Assembly (NCBI GenBank): GCA_946548065.1
Contig: CAMNPM010000014.1
Span: forward strand, 1 to 51,379
DNA: 51,379 nt
Direction of reading: 5' to 3'
Source of the DNA: an uncultured Prevotella sp.
GTDB taxonomy: Bacteria; Bacteroidota; Bacteroidia; Bacteroidales; Bacteroidaceae
In this document: one piece after another, positions 31,264-40,405 of the stretch
Position numbering within the stretch: the first letter of the stretch is position 1
Layout of the letters: each line of letters opens with the position of its first letter
Program-made: the position numbers and the translations under genes
Notes under the pieces: model-generated
What the model was told of the DNA's origin: nothing
The model's database searches: none
Seen by the model: the letters and a program-made list of their open reading frames with translations, nothing else

Positions 31264-32138
31264 GCCTTAAAACTCATGTCAAGCCCCTTGACCGAATGCG
31301 TCAGGGCTCCGACAGAGATGAAGTCGACACCCTGCTCGGCATAGTCGCGGATGGTGTCGAACGTGATGCCGCCCGACGACTCTGTCTCATACCGGCCAGC
31401 AATGATGTCTACAGCCTTGCGGGTGTCGGCCACGGAGAAGTTGTCGAGCATGATGCGGTCCACACCTCCATGCGTGAGCACCTGCTGCAGCTCGTCGAAC
31501 GAGCGCACCTCAATCTCAATCTTGAGGTTGAGACCCTTCTCCTTGAGATATTGATGACAGCGGTCGATGGCATTCGTAATGCCTCCGGCAAAGTCGACGT
31601 GATTGTCCTTGAGCAGTATCATGTCGAAGAGGCCGATGCGGTGGTTACACCCGCCGCCTATCTTGACGGCCTGCTTCTCGAGCATGCGCATGCCGGGAGT
31701 AGTCTTGCGGGTGTCCAGCACACGGGTCTTCGTGCCTTCCAGCCGCTGCACGTAGCGATGGGTCATCGTGGCGATGCCGCTCATGCGCTGCATGATGTTG
31801 AGCATCAGGCGCTCCGTCTGCAGCAGCGACCGCACCTTGCCCGTCACGATCATGGCGATGTCGCCCTTCTTGACGCGCGCACCGTCTCCCAGCAGCACCT
31901 CGACCTGCATCTCCGGGTCGAAGCGGCGGAACACCTCCTTGGCCACCTCGACACCGGCGAGGATGCCGTCTTCCTTGATGAGCAGGTGCGACTTACCCAT
32001 CGCGTCGGCAGGGATGCAGCACAGCGTGGTGTGGTCGCCGTCGCCAATGTCCTCGGCAAACGACAGGTCGATGAGACGGTCTACCAGTTCCTTGACGTCC
32101 ATCTCATAGTTGGGGCGGTAAAAATCGATGTTCAGCAT
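31257..32138 (-). CDS. nadC: Nicotinate-nucleotide pyrophosphorylase (quinolinate phosphoribosyltransferase)
   Basis: A 293-residue enzyme making nicotinate mononucleotide from quinolinate and PRPP in NAD synthesis. Key segments are FAEDIGDGDHTT, NIMQRMSGIAT, RVLDTRKTTPGMR, KIGGGCNHRIGL and LLKDNHV, covering the quinolinate- and PRPP-binding Arg, Lys and His residues. Full length. No nadA or nadB is in the window. It sits between the outer-membrane protein gene (5-base gap) and the M23 gene, and its stop codon is inside the heptamer array. Confidence 0.97.
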   Translation of the reverse strand: MLNIDFYRPNYEMDVKELVDRLIDLSFAEDIGDGDHTTLCCIPADAMGKSHLLIKEDGILAGVEVAKEVFRRFDPEMQVEVLLGDGARVKKGDIAMIVTGKVRSLLQTERLMLNIMQRMSGIATMTHRYVQRLEGTKTRVLDTRKTTPGMRMLEKQAVKIGGGCNHRIGLFDMILLKDNHVDFAGGITNAIDRCHQYLKEKGLNLKIEIEVRSFDELQQVLTHGGVDRIMLDNFSVADTRKAVDIIAGRYETESSGGITFDTIRDYAEQGVDFISVGALTHSVKGLDMSFKAC

Positions 32139-32143
32139 AGGGA

Positions 32144-32644
32144 TTAACGCTTAAGAGTGTACTGGTCCTTGAACAAATAAACACCAATGCCCAGACGAAG
32201 TCCATAGCAAGAGTTGTCGAACTTCTTGGTCGAGAAGTCCATGTAGAGCTCCGGCTCTATCGTGACGGTGCGGCTCAGGAAGAAGGCATAGCCCACCTGA
32301 ACTCCGGGCAGCACATCGTTGTAGCCGCCGCCGGCATGCTTGTATTTAAGTCCCGCACCCAGATAGAGTCCGTTCTGGATGATGTAGTAGCGTCCGTAGA
32401 CCCCGAGATCGACAGCATCAGGAGTGTCCTTCAGGTGATCGTAGCCCACGTCGACCAGACCCATCAGATTGTCCATAAACAAGTAGCCGGCCTTTGCGTT
32501 GATACCGAAGTGGAACTTCTTAGCCTGACTGCTGATGTCGAAGCCAGACAACGAGGCGCCGAGATAGCCCTTACCCTTTTCAAACTGTGCGTTGGCCGTC
32601 AGAGACATCGCCAGCACAACAAGCAATAATGCAATTTTCTTCAT
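32144..32644 (-). CDS. Outer-membrane beta-barrel protein
   Basis: A 166-residue protein with a signal peptide (residues 1-19, ending ANAQ) and about eight amphipathic strands (KGYLGASLSGF, AKAGYLFMDNL, LGVYGRYYII, YLGAGLKYKHA, VQVGYAFFLS, IEPELYMDFS, YGLRLGIGVYLF), typical of small OmpX/OmpW-like barrels in Bacteroidota. Function is unknown. It begins 9 bases after the cstA stop and is probably co-transcribed with it. Confidence 0.85.
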   Translation of the reverse strand: MKKIALLLVVLAMSLTANAQFEKGKGYLGASLSGFDISSQAKKFHFGINAKAGYLFMDNLMGLVDVGYDHLKDTPDAVDLGVYGRYYIIQNGLYLGAGLKYKHAGGGYNDVLPGVQVGYAFFLSRTVTIEPELYMDFSTKKFDNSCYGLRLGIGVYLFKDQYTLKR

Positions 32645-32653
32645 AGTCGTAAA

Positions 32654-34087
32654 TTATTTAATGGATTTAATTTTACTCTTCCACGCAAAGAACCAGGCAA
32701 TGGAAACAATCAGCGCTGCGCCGCCGACACCATAGCCAATCATCATGTCGAGCCCGAAGGCATTCTTGGAGATGATGATAAACGTTGAGCACACCACCGT
32801 CATGAAGATGGCCGGCAAGAGCGTAATCCAGTATGCTTTCTGCTCGCGCACCAGATATACCGTGATGGCCCAGAGGGTGAAGACTGCCAGCGTCTGGTTG
32901 GCCCAGCCGAAGTAGCTCCAGATGATATTGAATCCGTCGGGATCGGAAATATTGAAGTAAAGCAGCAGGAATGTGGCCCCAAACAGCGGGATACATATCC
33001 AGATGCGCTTCATGATAGACTTCTGCTCCAGATGGACGAACTCGGCGATGATGAGACGAGCTGAGCGCAGGGCCGTGTCGCCGCTGGTGATAGGGGCTGC
33101 CACCACTCCCAACATAGCCAGCAGACCGCCGAACGTGCCCAGCCAGCCTTCGCTGACCGCTGTCACCACCTCAGGGGCCTGAAGGGTCAGGGGCTGGCCC
33201 AGTTCCTGAGCAGCGCCGCCATAGAAGAAATACATCGACACCGTAGCCCAGATCAGAGCAACCAAGCCTTCGGTAATCATTGCGCCGTAGAACAGCGGAC
33301 GACCCATTTTCTCATGCTTGATGCAACGGGCCATCAAGGGACTCTGCGTGGCGTGGAAACCGCTGATGGCTCCGCAGGCTATCGTGATGAACAACGCCGG
33401 GAAGATGGGGGTGATGAATCCCTCGCCGCTCAGTCCGTCGTACAGCTCGGGCAGCGCAGGCCACTTGATGAACAGCACAGCCATCAAAGCCGCAGCCATG
33501 AAGAGCATGGAGACGGCAAACAGGGGATACACCTTGCCGATAATCTTGTCGATTGGCAACATGGTGGCGATAATATAATAGGCAAAGATAATAATACACC
33601 AAATGTAGACCCACATCAGGTCGTCACCGCATATCTTGCCAAGAATCAGCGCGGGACTATACACGAATACCGCACCGACCATCATCAGCAAGAACACGGA
33701 GAAGACGAGCATCACCTTCTTCGTGGTATCGCCCAGATAGATGCCTACCAGCTCAGGCTGTCCGGCTCCCCCGTTGCGCATAGAGAGCATGCCGGTGAGG
33801 TAATCGTGGACCGCACCCGCAAAGATACAGCCGAGGACTATCCACAGATAAGCAGCCGGGCCGAACTTGGCACCCATGATAGCACCGAAGATAGGACCCG
33901 TGCCTGCAATGTTAAGAAACTGAATCATAAACACCTTCCACCCGGGAAGAACGATGAAATCGACGTTGTCTGCCTTTGCAACTGCAGGGGTGACGCGATC
34001 GTCGGGCCCGAAGACCTTTTCCACAAAACGTCCGTAGAGGAAATAGCCAAGTACTAGAGCCAAAAGGCTCACAATAAATGTTATCAT
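32654..34087 (-). CDS. cstA: CstA family carbon-starvation protein (peptide/pyruvate transporter)
   Basis: A 477-residue inner-membrane protein with more than ten helices. The segment FLNIAGTGPIFGAIMGAKFGPAA and the following HDYLTGMLSMRNGG are signatures of CstA, reported as a peptide or pyruvate transporter in other bacteria. It is shorter than E. coli CstA (about 700 residues), as usual in Bacteroidota. I chose the ATG at 34087 (MITFIVSLLALV); a longer reading adds ten residues upstream. It has a promoter box at 34115-34122. Being followed by peptidases suggests a link to peptide use. Confidence 0.92.
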   Translation of the reverse strand: MITFIVSLLALVLGYFLYGRFVEKVFGPDDRVTPAVAKADNVDFIVLPGWKVFMIQFLNIAGTGPIFGAIMGAKFGPAAYLWIVLGCIFAGAVHDYLTGMLSMRNGGAGQPELVGIYLGDTTKKVMLVFSVFLLMMVGAVFVYSPALILGKICGDDLMWVYIWCIIIFAYYIIATMLPIDKIIGKVYPLFAVSMLFMAAALMAVLFIKWPALPELYDGLSGEGFITPIFPALFITIACGAISGFHATQSPLMARCIKHEKMGRPLFYGAMITEGLVALIWATVSMYFFYGGAAQELGQPLTLQAPEVVTAVSEGWLGTFGGLLAMLGVVAAPITSGDTALRSARLIIAEFVHLEQKSIMKRIWICIPLFGATFLLLYFNISDPDGFNIIWSYFGWANQTLAVFTLWAITVYLVREQKAYWITLLPAIFMTVVCSTFIIISKNAFGLDMMIGYGVGGAALIVSIAWFFAWKSKIKSIK

Positions 34088-34114
34088 TTGTGTATTATAG
34101 ATTAAAATTTTGTG

Positions 34115-34122
34115 CAAAGGTA
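34115..34122 (-). promoter_or_regulatory. -7 promoter box (TACCTTTG) for the cstA operon
   Basis: Minus-strand TACCTTTG lies 27 bases before the cstA ATG, with a TTG 18 bases upstream of the box. That -33 region overlaps the -7 region of the opposite promoter at 34145-34152. Confidence 0.75.
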
Positions 34123-34144
34123 CGATTTTTCCACGAAAAACAAT

Positions 34145-34152
34145 TACCTTTG
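34145..34152 (+). promoter_or_regulatory. -7 promoter box (TACCTTTG) for the GHL10 gene
   Basis: TACCTTTG lies 8 bases before the ATG at 34161, giving a very short leader. It is back-to-back with the cstA promoter, with only 22 bases between the two boxes. Confidence 0.75.
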
Positions 34153-34160
34153 CAAGCGAA

Positions 34161-35804
34161 ATGAAACGATTAACATTATTTTATATTTTTCTCCTCTGCG
34201 TCGTTGCCATAGTCAGCGCCCAGCCCAAGCATGAAGTGAGGGCTGTCTGGCTGACCACCATCGGAGGCATAGACTGGCCTTCCAGCTATGCGCACGACGG
34301 CACAGGCATCGGGCAGCAGCAGCGACAGCTCACCGAAATGCTCGACCGGCTGAAGGCTGCCAACGTCAACACCGTGCTGCTGCAGACTCGCGTTCGTGCT
34401 ACCACCATCTACCCGTCGGACATAGAACCCTGGGACGGTTGTCTTTCAGGAAAGCCAGGCCGGGCGCCCGGCTACGACGCCCTGCAGTTTGCCATTGACG
34501 AATGCCACCGAAGGGGAATGGAGATTCATGCCTGGGTGGTGACCATTCCAGTGGGCAAGTGGAACAGCTACGGATGTCAACAGCTGCGCCGCAAGTATGG
34601 CTCGCTGATCAAGAAGATTGGAGACGAGGGTTACATGAACCCTGAGTCGCCCACCACAGCCGACTATATTGCCAACATCTGTGCCGAGATTACCCGCCGC
34701 TACGACGTCGATGGCATCCACCTGGACTACATCCGCTATCCAGAGACCTGGAAGGGAAGGAAGTCGGCTGACAATATCACACGAATCGTGCGCCGGATCC
34801 ACGAAATAATTAAACCACAGAAACCGTGGATTAAGCTAAGCTGTTCGCCGATAGGTAAATATGACGACCTGTCGCGCTACTCGTCGCGAGGCTGGAATGC
34901 CCGTCGGCAGGTTGCCCAGGATGCTCAGGGATGGCTGCGCGACGGACTGATGGACCAGCTGTATCCGATGATGTATTTCCAGGGCAACAACTTCTATCCC
35001 TTTGCCATCGACTGGCAGGAGAACAGCTACGGGCGCACCATCGTGTCGGGTCTGGGCGTTTACATGCTGCATCCTCGCGAGCGCAACTGGCCGCTGGCTG
35101 AGATAGAGCGGCAAATGAACGTGACGCGACAGATTGGGATGGGACACTGCTACTTCCGCGCCAAGTTTCTGCTGGACAACGTGAAGGGGGTGTATCAACA
35201 CGCCAGCCTGTTCGACCGCCATCCAACTCTCATTCCTCCTATGACCTGGGCGCACCAGCCTGCTCCCTCGGCCCCATCCTATCTGGAGGTGAAACATAGC
35301 GACAAAGGTGACGAACTGATGTGGGGAGGAGCTCGCGACAACAGCAACGGCCCATACCTATTATATAATATATATGCTTCGACGGAAGAACCGGTCGACA
35401 TCAGCAATCCTGCCCATCTGGTGGCAACACGCTATCAGTGGCAACGGCTCTCGCTGCCCGCATCGGCACGGCCTGCACAACCGCTGCACTATGCTGTGAC
35501 GGCAACCGACCGCTACGGCAACGAAAGCCCGGCTGTCTACGAGCCTTCGTCAGCCAGCAAGCAGCAACCCACATCGACAGCACTGCTGCCCAACGACGGG
35601 AGCACCTTGCAGCTGCCACCTAACCCGGCCGCCGATGTCGACATGCTGGCGGTCATGACCCTGCAGGGCAACATCGTATATACATGCAGTCATCGACAGC
35701 AGGTGAACCTGACGACACTCGCAGAGGGTATCTATGAGTTGCGCTCGCTCAACAGGAAGGGCATCATGCATCGGCTGGGATTCTTCATCATCAAACGACA
35801 CTGA
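34161..35804 (+). CDS. Secreted GHL10 (DUF187/YngK-like) glycoside hydrolase with type IX secretion tail
   Basis: A 547-residue protein. A signal peptide covers residues 1-20 (ending VSAQ). Residues 25-330 form the glycosyl-hydrolase-like 10 TIM barrel (EVRAVWLTTIGGIDWP, DGIHLDYIRYP, DQLYPMMYFQ). A fibronectin-like part follows, and the last 70 residues (PPNPAADVDML, then LAEGIYEL and a basic end) resemble the C-terminal sorting domain of type IX secretion. Homologues act on peptidoglycan- or cell-wall-derived glycans; the substrate here is unknown. I chose the ATG at 34161, 8 bases after the promoter box, because it gives a clean signal peptide. ruvC follows after 7 bases. Confidence 0.87.
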   Translation: MKRLTLFYIFLLCVVAIVSAQPKHEVRAVWLTTIGGIDWPSSYAHDGTGIGQQQRQLTEMLDRLKAANVNTVLLQTRVRATTIYPSDIEPWDGCLSGKPGRAPGYDALQFAIDECHRRGMEIHAWVVTIPVGKWNSYGCQQLRRKYGSLIKKIGDEGYMNPESPTTADYIANICAEITRRYDVDGIHLDYIRYPETWKGRKSADNITRIVRRIHEIIKPQKPWIKLSCSPIGKYDDLSRYSSRGWNARRQVAQDAQGWLRDGLMDQLYPMMYFQGNNFYPFAIDWQENSYGRTIVSGLGVYMLHPRERNWPLAEIERQMNVTRQIGMGHCYFRAKFLLDNVKGVYQHASLFDRHPTLIPPMTWAHQPAPSAPSYLEVKHSDKGDELMWGGARDNSNGPYLLYNIYASTEEPVDISNPAHLVATRYQWQRLSLPASARPAQPLHYAVTATDRYGNESPAVYEPSSASKQQPTSTALLPNDGSTLQLPPNPAADVDMLAVMTLQGNIVYTCSHRQQVNLTTLAEGIYELRSLNRKGIMHRLGFFIIKRH

Positions 35805-35811
35805 ACAGCAA

Positions 35812-36366
35812 ATGGAAAAGATTATCCTGGGCATAGACCCTGGCACAAACATTATGGGCTACGGCGTCCTGAAGGTTACTGACGGACGGGCCGAAATGGT
35901 GACCATGGGCGTGATAGACCTGCGCAAGTTTGGCGATGGATACCTGAAACTGGGACATATCTTCGAGCGCGTGACGGGTATCATCGACGGTTATCTGCCT
36001 GACGAGATGGCCATCGAAGCTCCTTTTCTGCAGAAGAACGTACAGACCACGCTGAAACTGGGTCGCGCCCAAGGCACTGCCATCGCAGCAGCCGTACACC
36101 ACGGAGTACCCGTGCACGAGTATGCGCCCATGAAGATCAAGATGGCCATCACGGGCAACGGAGCAGCCTCGAAAGAGCAGGTGGCGGGTATGCTGCAGCG
36201 ACTGCTCAAGTTCGACAAGGAGGCCCTGAACAAGTTTATGGATGCCACCGATGCCTTAGCAGCAGCCTACTGCCACTATATGCAGATGAACCGTCCGGAA
36301 AGCCAGGCTCACTACAAAGGATGGAAAGACTTCGTCATAAAAAACCAGTCGCGCATAAAGAAATAA
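35812..36366 (+). CDS. ruvC: Holliday junction endodeoxyribonuclease
   Basis: A 184-residue nuclease that resolves Holliday junctions with RuvAB. The catalytic acidic residues are visible in ILGIDPGTN (Asp9), AIEAPF (Glu) and the C-terminal MDATDALAAAYCH (two Asp). I chose the ATG at 35812 because it gives the normal N-terminus; the earlier in-frame ATG lies inside the GHL10 gene. No ruvA or ruvB nearby. Confidence 0.96.
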   Translation: MEKIILGIDPGTNIMGYGVLKVTDGRAEMVTMGVIDLRKFGDGYLKLGHIFERVTGIIDGYLPDEMAIEAPFLQKNVQTTLKLGRAQGTAIAAAVHHGVPVHEYAPMKIKMAITGNGAASKEQVAGMLQRLLKFDKEALNKFMDATDALAAAYCHYMQMNRPESQAHYKGWKDFVIKNQSRIKK

Positions 36367-36385
36367 GCTTAACACAACGAACGAA

Positions 36386-37762
36386 ATGAAGATAACAGCC
36401 ATAGTAGGACGTAACGGCAGCGGGAAGAGCCGCTTCGTAGAGCAGCTGCGCAAGCAGCAAGCCTCAGACCGAGTGCGATATATAGCCTTCACCGACTCGT
36501 ATGGAGTCAATGTAGACGGGCAATACTACCTTCAGCTGCGCTGGAACCAGCACGATATAGACAGCGAGACGCCTACCGTAGGAGAACTGCTGGAACGCGC
36601 ATACCAGCTGACAGGCACTGACACGGAGCCACGCCGCGAGCAGATGAGACATTTGTACAAACTCTTCCACATGGAAACGCTGCTCGACAAGTACATCATT
36701 TCGCTTTCGAGCGGTGAGCTACGGAAATTCCAGCTCACGAAAACACTGTTCTCCAATCCGAAGCTGCTGATCATGGACAATCCCTTCATCGGACTGGATG
36801 CGGAGACACGCGAGCAACTGAAGCAGCTACTCTTTACGCTGGCATCAGACAGCGACATCGAGATTGTGCTGGTCATGTCGAAAACCGACGACGTGCCGGA
36901 GTTCGTCACCGGAGTGCTGGAGATGGGAGTCGGTGGCGAGCAAACTCAGAGTCCGAAGCCTGCGGACTGGGAGTCCGAAGCCTGCGGACTGGATGCGTAC
37001 AGAAGCAGGCAGACACCCGTTCCGCCGCATGTGCTCCTGCCAGCGAAAGCAGAGGCAATACTGCAACTACCCTATCACGACAACGACTACAACTGTCAGC
37101 GAGTGGTTGACATGCACCATGTAACTATTAAATATGGTGCGCGAACAATATTAAATGATTTAGACTGGACCGTCATGAATGGCGAGCGATGGGCACTGTC
37201 AGGTCAAAATGGCAGTGGCAAGTCGACATTGCTGTCACTAATCTGTGCCGACAATCCCCAGAGCTACGCCTGCGACATCACGCTGTTCGACCGCCCGCGA
37301 GGCACGGGCGAGAGCATCTGGGACATCAAGCGCCACATAGGCTACGTGTCGCCCGAGATGCACCGCAGCTACAAGCGCAACCTGCCTGCCATACGCATCG
37401 TGGCCAGCGGACTGATGGACACCATAGGGCTGTATGCCGTGCCGAACAAGAAGGATTACGAGCAGTGCTACTGGTGGATGGACATCTTTGGCATTGCCCA
37501 TCTGGCCAACCGTCCTTTCCTCGAGCTGTCGAGCGGCGAACAGCGACTGGTGCTGCTGGCACGTGCCTTCGTCAAAGACCCACAGCTGCTCATACTCGAC
37601 GAACCGCTGCACGGGCTTGACCTCTGGAACCGCAGACTGGCGAAGGACATCATAGAGACATTTTGTCAGCGTCGCAACAAAACGATGATTATGGTGACAC
37701 ACTATCAGGAGGAATTGCCTGCCGGCATTACCCACCAGAAGTTTTTGGCACGGAATTTGTAA
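36386..37762 (+). CDS. ModF-like protein with two ABC ATPase domains
   Basis: A 458-residue cytoplasmic protein with tandem ABC domains. The first has Walker A GRNGSGKS (residues 8-15), signature LSSGE near 107 and Walker B LLIMDNPF, where Asn replaces the catalytic Glu. The second has GQNGSGKS near 272, LSSGE near 380 and a normal LLILDEPLHG. This matches ModF/PhrA-type proteins, whose role is uncertain. The linker (about 185-205) is encoded by a 44-base tandem palindromic repeat. ruvC is 19 bases upstream. Confidence 0.87.
   Translation: MKITAIVGRNGSGKSRFVEQLRKQQASDRVRYIAFTDSYGVNVDGQYYLQLRWNQHDIDSETPTVGELLERAYQLTGTDTEPRREQMRHLYKLFHMETLLDKYIISLSSGELRKFQLTKTLFSNPKLLIMDNPFIGLDAETREQLKQLLFTLASDSDIEIVLVMSKTDDVPEFVTGVLEMGVGGEQTQSPKPADWESEACGLDAYRSRQTPVPPHVLLPAKAEAILQLPYHDNDYNCQRVVDMHHVTIKYGARTILNDLDWTVMNGERWALSGQNGSGKSTLLSLICADNPQSYACDITLFDRPRGTGESIWDIKRHIGYVSPEMHRSYKRNLPAIRIVASGLMDTIGLYAVPNKKDYEQCYWWMDIFGIAHLANRPFLELSSGEQRLVLLARAFVKDPQLLILDEPLHGLDLWNRRLAKDIIETFCQRRNKTMIMVTHYQEELPAGITHQKFLARNL
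36949..36992. repeat. Tandem palindromic repeat, two perfect 22-base copies
   Basis: Two identical adjacent 22-base units, each containing the inverted arms AGTCCG and CGGACT around AAGCCTG. The unit resembles a REP-like palindromic element and lies in the linker between the two ABC domains of the ModF-like gene without breaking the frame. Confidence 0.9.
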
Positions 37763-37815
37763 ACAGCATGGATAGTGAACAAAACAAATTGTAGAAAGAT
37801 AAAAGGAATATCATA

Positions 37816-40371
37816 GTGACAAGCCAATTCTCACCAAAAGTATCCGAGATTCTCGCCTACTCGCGCGAAGAAGCAGCACGTTTGGCAAGCCGTTCGGTAG
37901 CACCGGAGCACTTGCTCTTGGGACTGCTGCGCATCAAGGACGGCCCTGTCGCCCACGTCTTCGAAAGACTTGACATCAACACGCAGAATGTCAAGACTGA
38001 GCTGGAGCAACGTGTACGTGAGGACGAAATCGGGATGCCTATCTACACAAATCAGTTAGTACTCAACGAAAAAGCGAGCAACATCTTGAAGCTTGCCGTA
38101 CTTGAAGCCCGCATCCAGCGCAGTACGCGCGTGGAAGAGCAGCATTTGCTGCTGGCCATCCTGCACGACCAAGTGGATAATGGAGCAAAAATGGTATTGG
38201 AAATGAACAATTTGAATTACGAAGACGCACTGACGATGCTCAGTGTGAAAAACGGCATAGGACTGCCTGAGGAGGACTACGAGGAAGAAGAGAGCAACGG
38301 CAGTGCTCAGTCGGCCCGCAACAGCTCTTCCACCAACACGCAGACGTCTACCCAGACCAAGCAGACCAAGTCGAAGACCCCTGTGATTGACAATTTCGGC
38401 ACCGACCTCACCCAACAGGCAGCAGAAAACAAGCTGGACCCCTGTGTGGGCAGGCAGAACGAGATACAACGAGTGATTGAAATCTTGGGGCGGCGCAAGA
38501 AGAACAACCCCATACTTATTGGCGAGCCTGGCGTGGGAAAGAGTGCCATCGTGGAAGGTCTCGCCCAGATGATATCGTCCAGACATTGCTCTCCCATGCT
38601 CTTCAACAAGCGGCTGGTGACGCTCGACATGACGGGGGTAGTAGCCGGAACCAAATATCGCGGACAGTTCGAGGAGCGCATGAAGCTGCTCGTCAAAGAA
38701 CTGGAGCAAAACCCTGATATTATTATATTTATCGACGAGATACACACCATGATTGGTGCTGGCTCTGCAGCCGGCACGATGGATGCCGCCAACATTCTGA
38801 AACCAGCATTGGCCCGTGGTACCATACAATGTATCGGAGCCACAACGCTCGACGAATATCGCAACAGCATAGAGAAAGACGGAGCCCTGGAGCGTCGATT
38901 CCAGAAGGTACTGGTAGAACCCACCACCAACGAGGAGACGCTGCAGATTCTGAAGAATGTGCGCGGACGATATGAATACCACCACCACGTGAGCTATTCG
39001 GACGAAGCGCTGGAGGCTTGTGTCAAACTGACCGACCGCTATGTCACCGACCGGTTCATGCCCGACAAGGCCATCGATGCGCTGGACGAGACGGGATCAC
39101 GTGTACATCTGCAGAATGCCAACATCCCGCCTGAAATAGCCGAGAAGGAGAAAGAAATAGAGCGGGTGAAGGAGAAGAAGACGCAGGCCGTAGGCAACCA
39201 GAACTTCGAGTTGGCAGCCAGTTACCGCGATCGTCAGACGCTGCTGGAGAAGGAACTACAGGAGCTGAACCAGAAATGGCTGGATGGCGAGGTGGATGTT
39301 CGCCAGACGGTCACTGCCGAACAGGTGGCCGATGTCGTATCGATGATGACTGGAGTGCCCGTACAACGTATGGCACAGGAGGAAGGCATCCGCCTAAAGG
39401 GTATGGCAAAGGAACTGAAGTCGCAGGTGATAGCCCAGGACAAGGCCATAGACAAGATGGTCAAGGCCATCCAGCGCAACCGCGTGGGACTGAAAGAACC
39501 CAACCATCCCATAGGAGCATTCATGTTCCTGGGGCCTACCGGAGTGGGAAAGACTTATCTGGCCAAGAAGCTGGCAGAGTTTATGTTTGGCAGTAGCGAA
39601 TCGCTCATTCGCATTGATATGTCGGAATATACAGAGTCGTTCAATGTCTCACGGCTCATCGGTGCACCTCCAGGATATGTGGGGTATGAAGAAGGCGGCC
39701 AGCTGACCGAACGAGTGCGCCGTCACCCCTACTCCATCGTGCTGCTCGACGAGATAGAGAAAGCTCACGGCAATGTGTTCAACCTGTTGCTGCAGGTGCT
39801 GGACGAGGGACGTCTGACAGATGGTAACGGTCGACTGGTAGACTTCCGTAATACCGTCATCATCATGACATCGAATGCAGGAACCCGCCAGCTGAAGGAT
39901 TTCGGACGCGGCGTGGGCTTCAACGCTGGCTCAGCATCCTCGCTGGCCATGGACGAGAAAGACAAGGAGCATGCGCGCCAGATAGTGCAGAAGGCACTGT
40001 CGAAGCAGTTCTCTCCAGAGTTCCTGAATCGACTGGACGAAATCATCACTTTCGACCAGCTCGACTTGGAAGCCATCAAACAGATTATAGACATCGAGCT
40101 AAAAGGTCTCTACAAGCGCATCAACGACCTGGGATTCCAAATAGAGCTAAGCGACGAGGCCAAGCAGTTCGTGGCTGAGAAAGGCTACGACGTGCAATTC
40201 GGTGCGCGACCCCTGAAGCGGGCCATACAAAACTATATCGAAGACGGCATATCGGAACTCATCGTCAATGGCGACCTGTCCGCAGGAGCCACCATCCGAA
40301 TCAACAAAGAAAGCGGAAATGACGAACTCACTTTCACGGAAGATCCGCAGAAGCCAGGAATTACTGAATGA
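37816..40371 (+). CDS. clpC: ATP-dependent Clp protease ATP-binding subunit ClpC
   Basis: An 851-residue AAA+ unfoldase that feeds proteins to ClpP. It has an N-terminal Clp_N repeat pair (about 5-150), an acidic/Ser-Thr-rich linker (about 155-190), AAA domain 1 with GEPGVGKS near 235, a short middle region with a UVR-like segment (ELAASYRDRQTLLEKEL, about 455-490) that marks ClpC rather than ClpB, and AAA domain 2 with GPTGVGKT near 573. The start is GTG at 37816, and the N-terminus matches the family. It is 53 bases after the ModF-like gene. clpP is not in the window. Confidence 0.93.
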   Translation: MTSQFSPKVSEILAYSREEAARLASRSVAPEHLLLGLLRIKDGPVAHVFERLDINTQNVKTELEQRVREDEIGMPIYTNQLVLNEKASNILKLAVLEARIQRSTRVEEQHLLLAILHDQVDNGAKMVLEMNNLNYEDALTMLSVKNGIGLPEEDYEEEESNGSAQSARNSSSTNTQTSTQTKQTKSKTPVIDNFGTDLTQQAAENKLDPCVGRQNEIQRVIEILGRRKKNNPILIGEPGVGKSAIVEGLAQMISSRHCSPMLFNKRLVTLDMTGVVAGTKYRGQFEERMKLLVKELEQNPDIIIFIDEIHTMIGAGSAAGTMDAANILKPALARGTIQCIGATTLDEYRNSIEKDGALERRFQKVLVEPTTNEETLQILKNVRGRYEYHHHVSYSDEALEACVKLTDRYVTDRFMPDKAIDALDETGSRVHLQNANIPPEIAEKEKEIERVKEKKTQAVGNQNFELAASYRDRQTLLEKELQELNQKWLDGEVDVRQTVTAEQVADVVSMMTGVPVQRMAQEEGIRLKGMAKELKSQVIAQDKAIDKMVKAIQRNRVGLKEPNHPIGAFMFLGPTGVGKTYLAKKLAEFMFGSSESLIRIDMSEYTESFNVSRLIGAPPGYVGYEEGGQLTERVRRHPYSIVLLDEIEKAHGNVFNLLLQVLDEGRLTDGNGRLVDFRNTVIIMTSNAGTRQLKDFGRGVGFNAGSASSLAMDEKDKEHARQIVQKALSKQFSPEFLNRLDEIITFDQLDLEAIKQIIDIELKGLYKRINDLGFQIELSDEAKQFVAEKGYDVQFGARPLKRAIQNYIEDGISELIVNGDLSAGATIRINKESGNDELTFTEDPQKPGITE

Positions 40372-40405
40372 TTCGAAATATCGAAAAAAAGAAACAACAA
40401 AAAAA

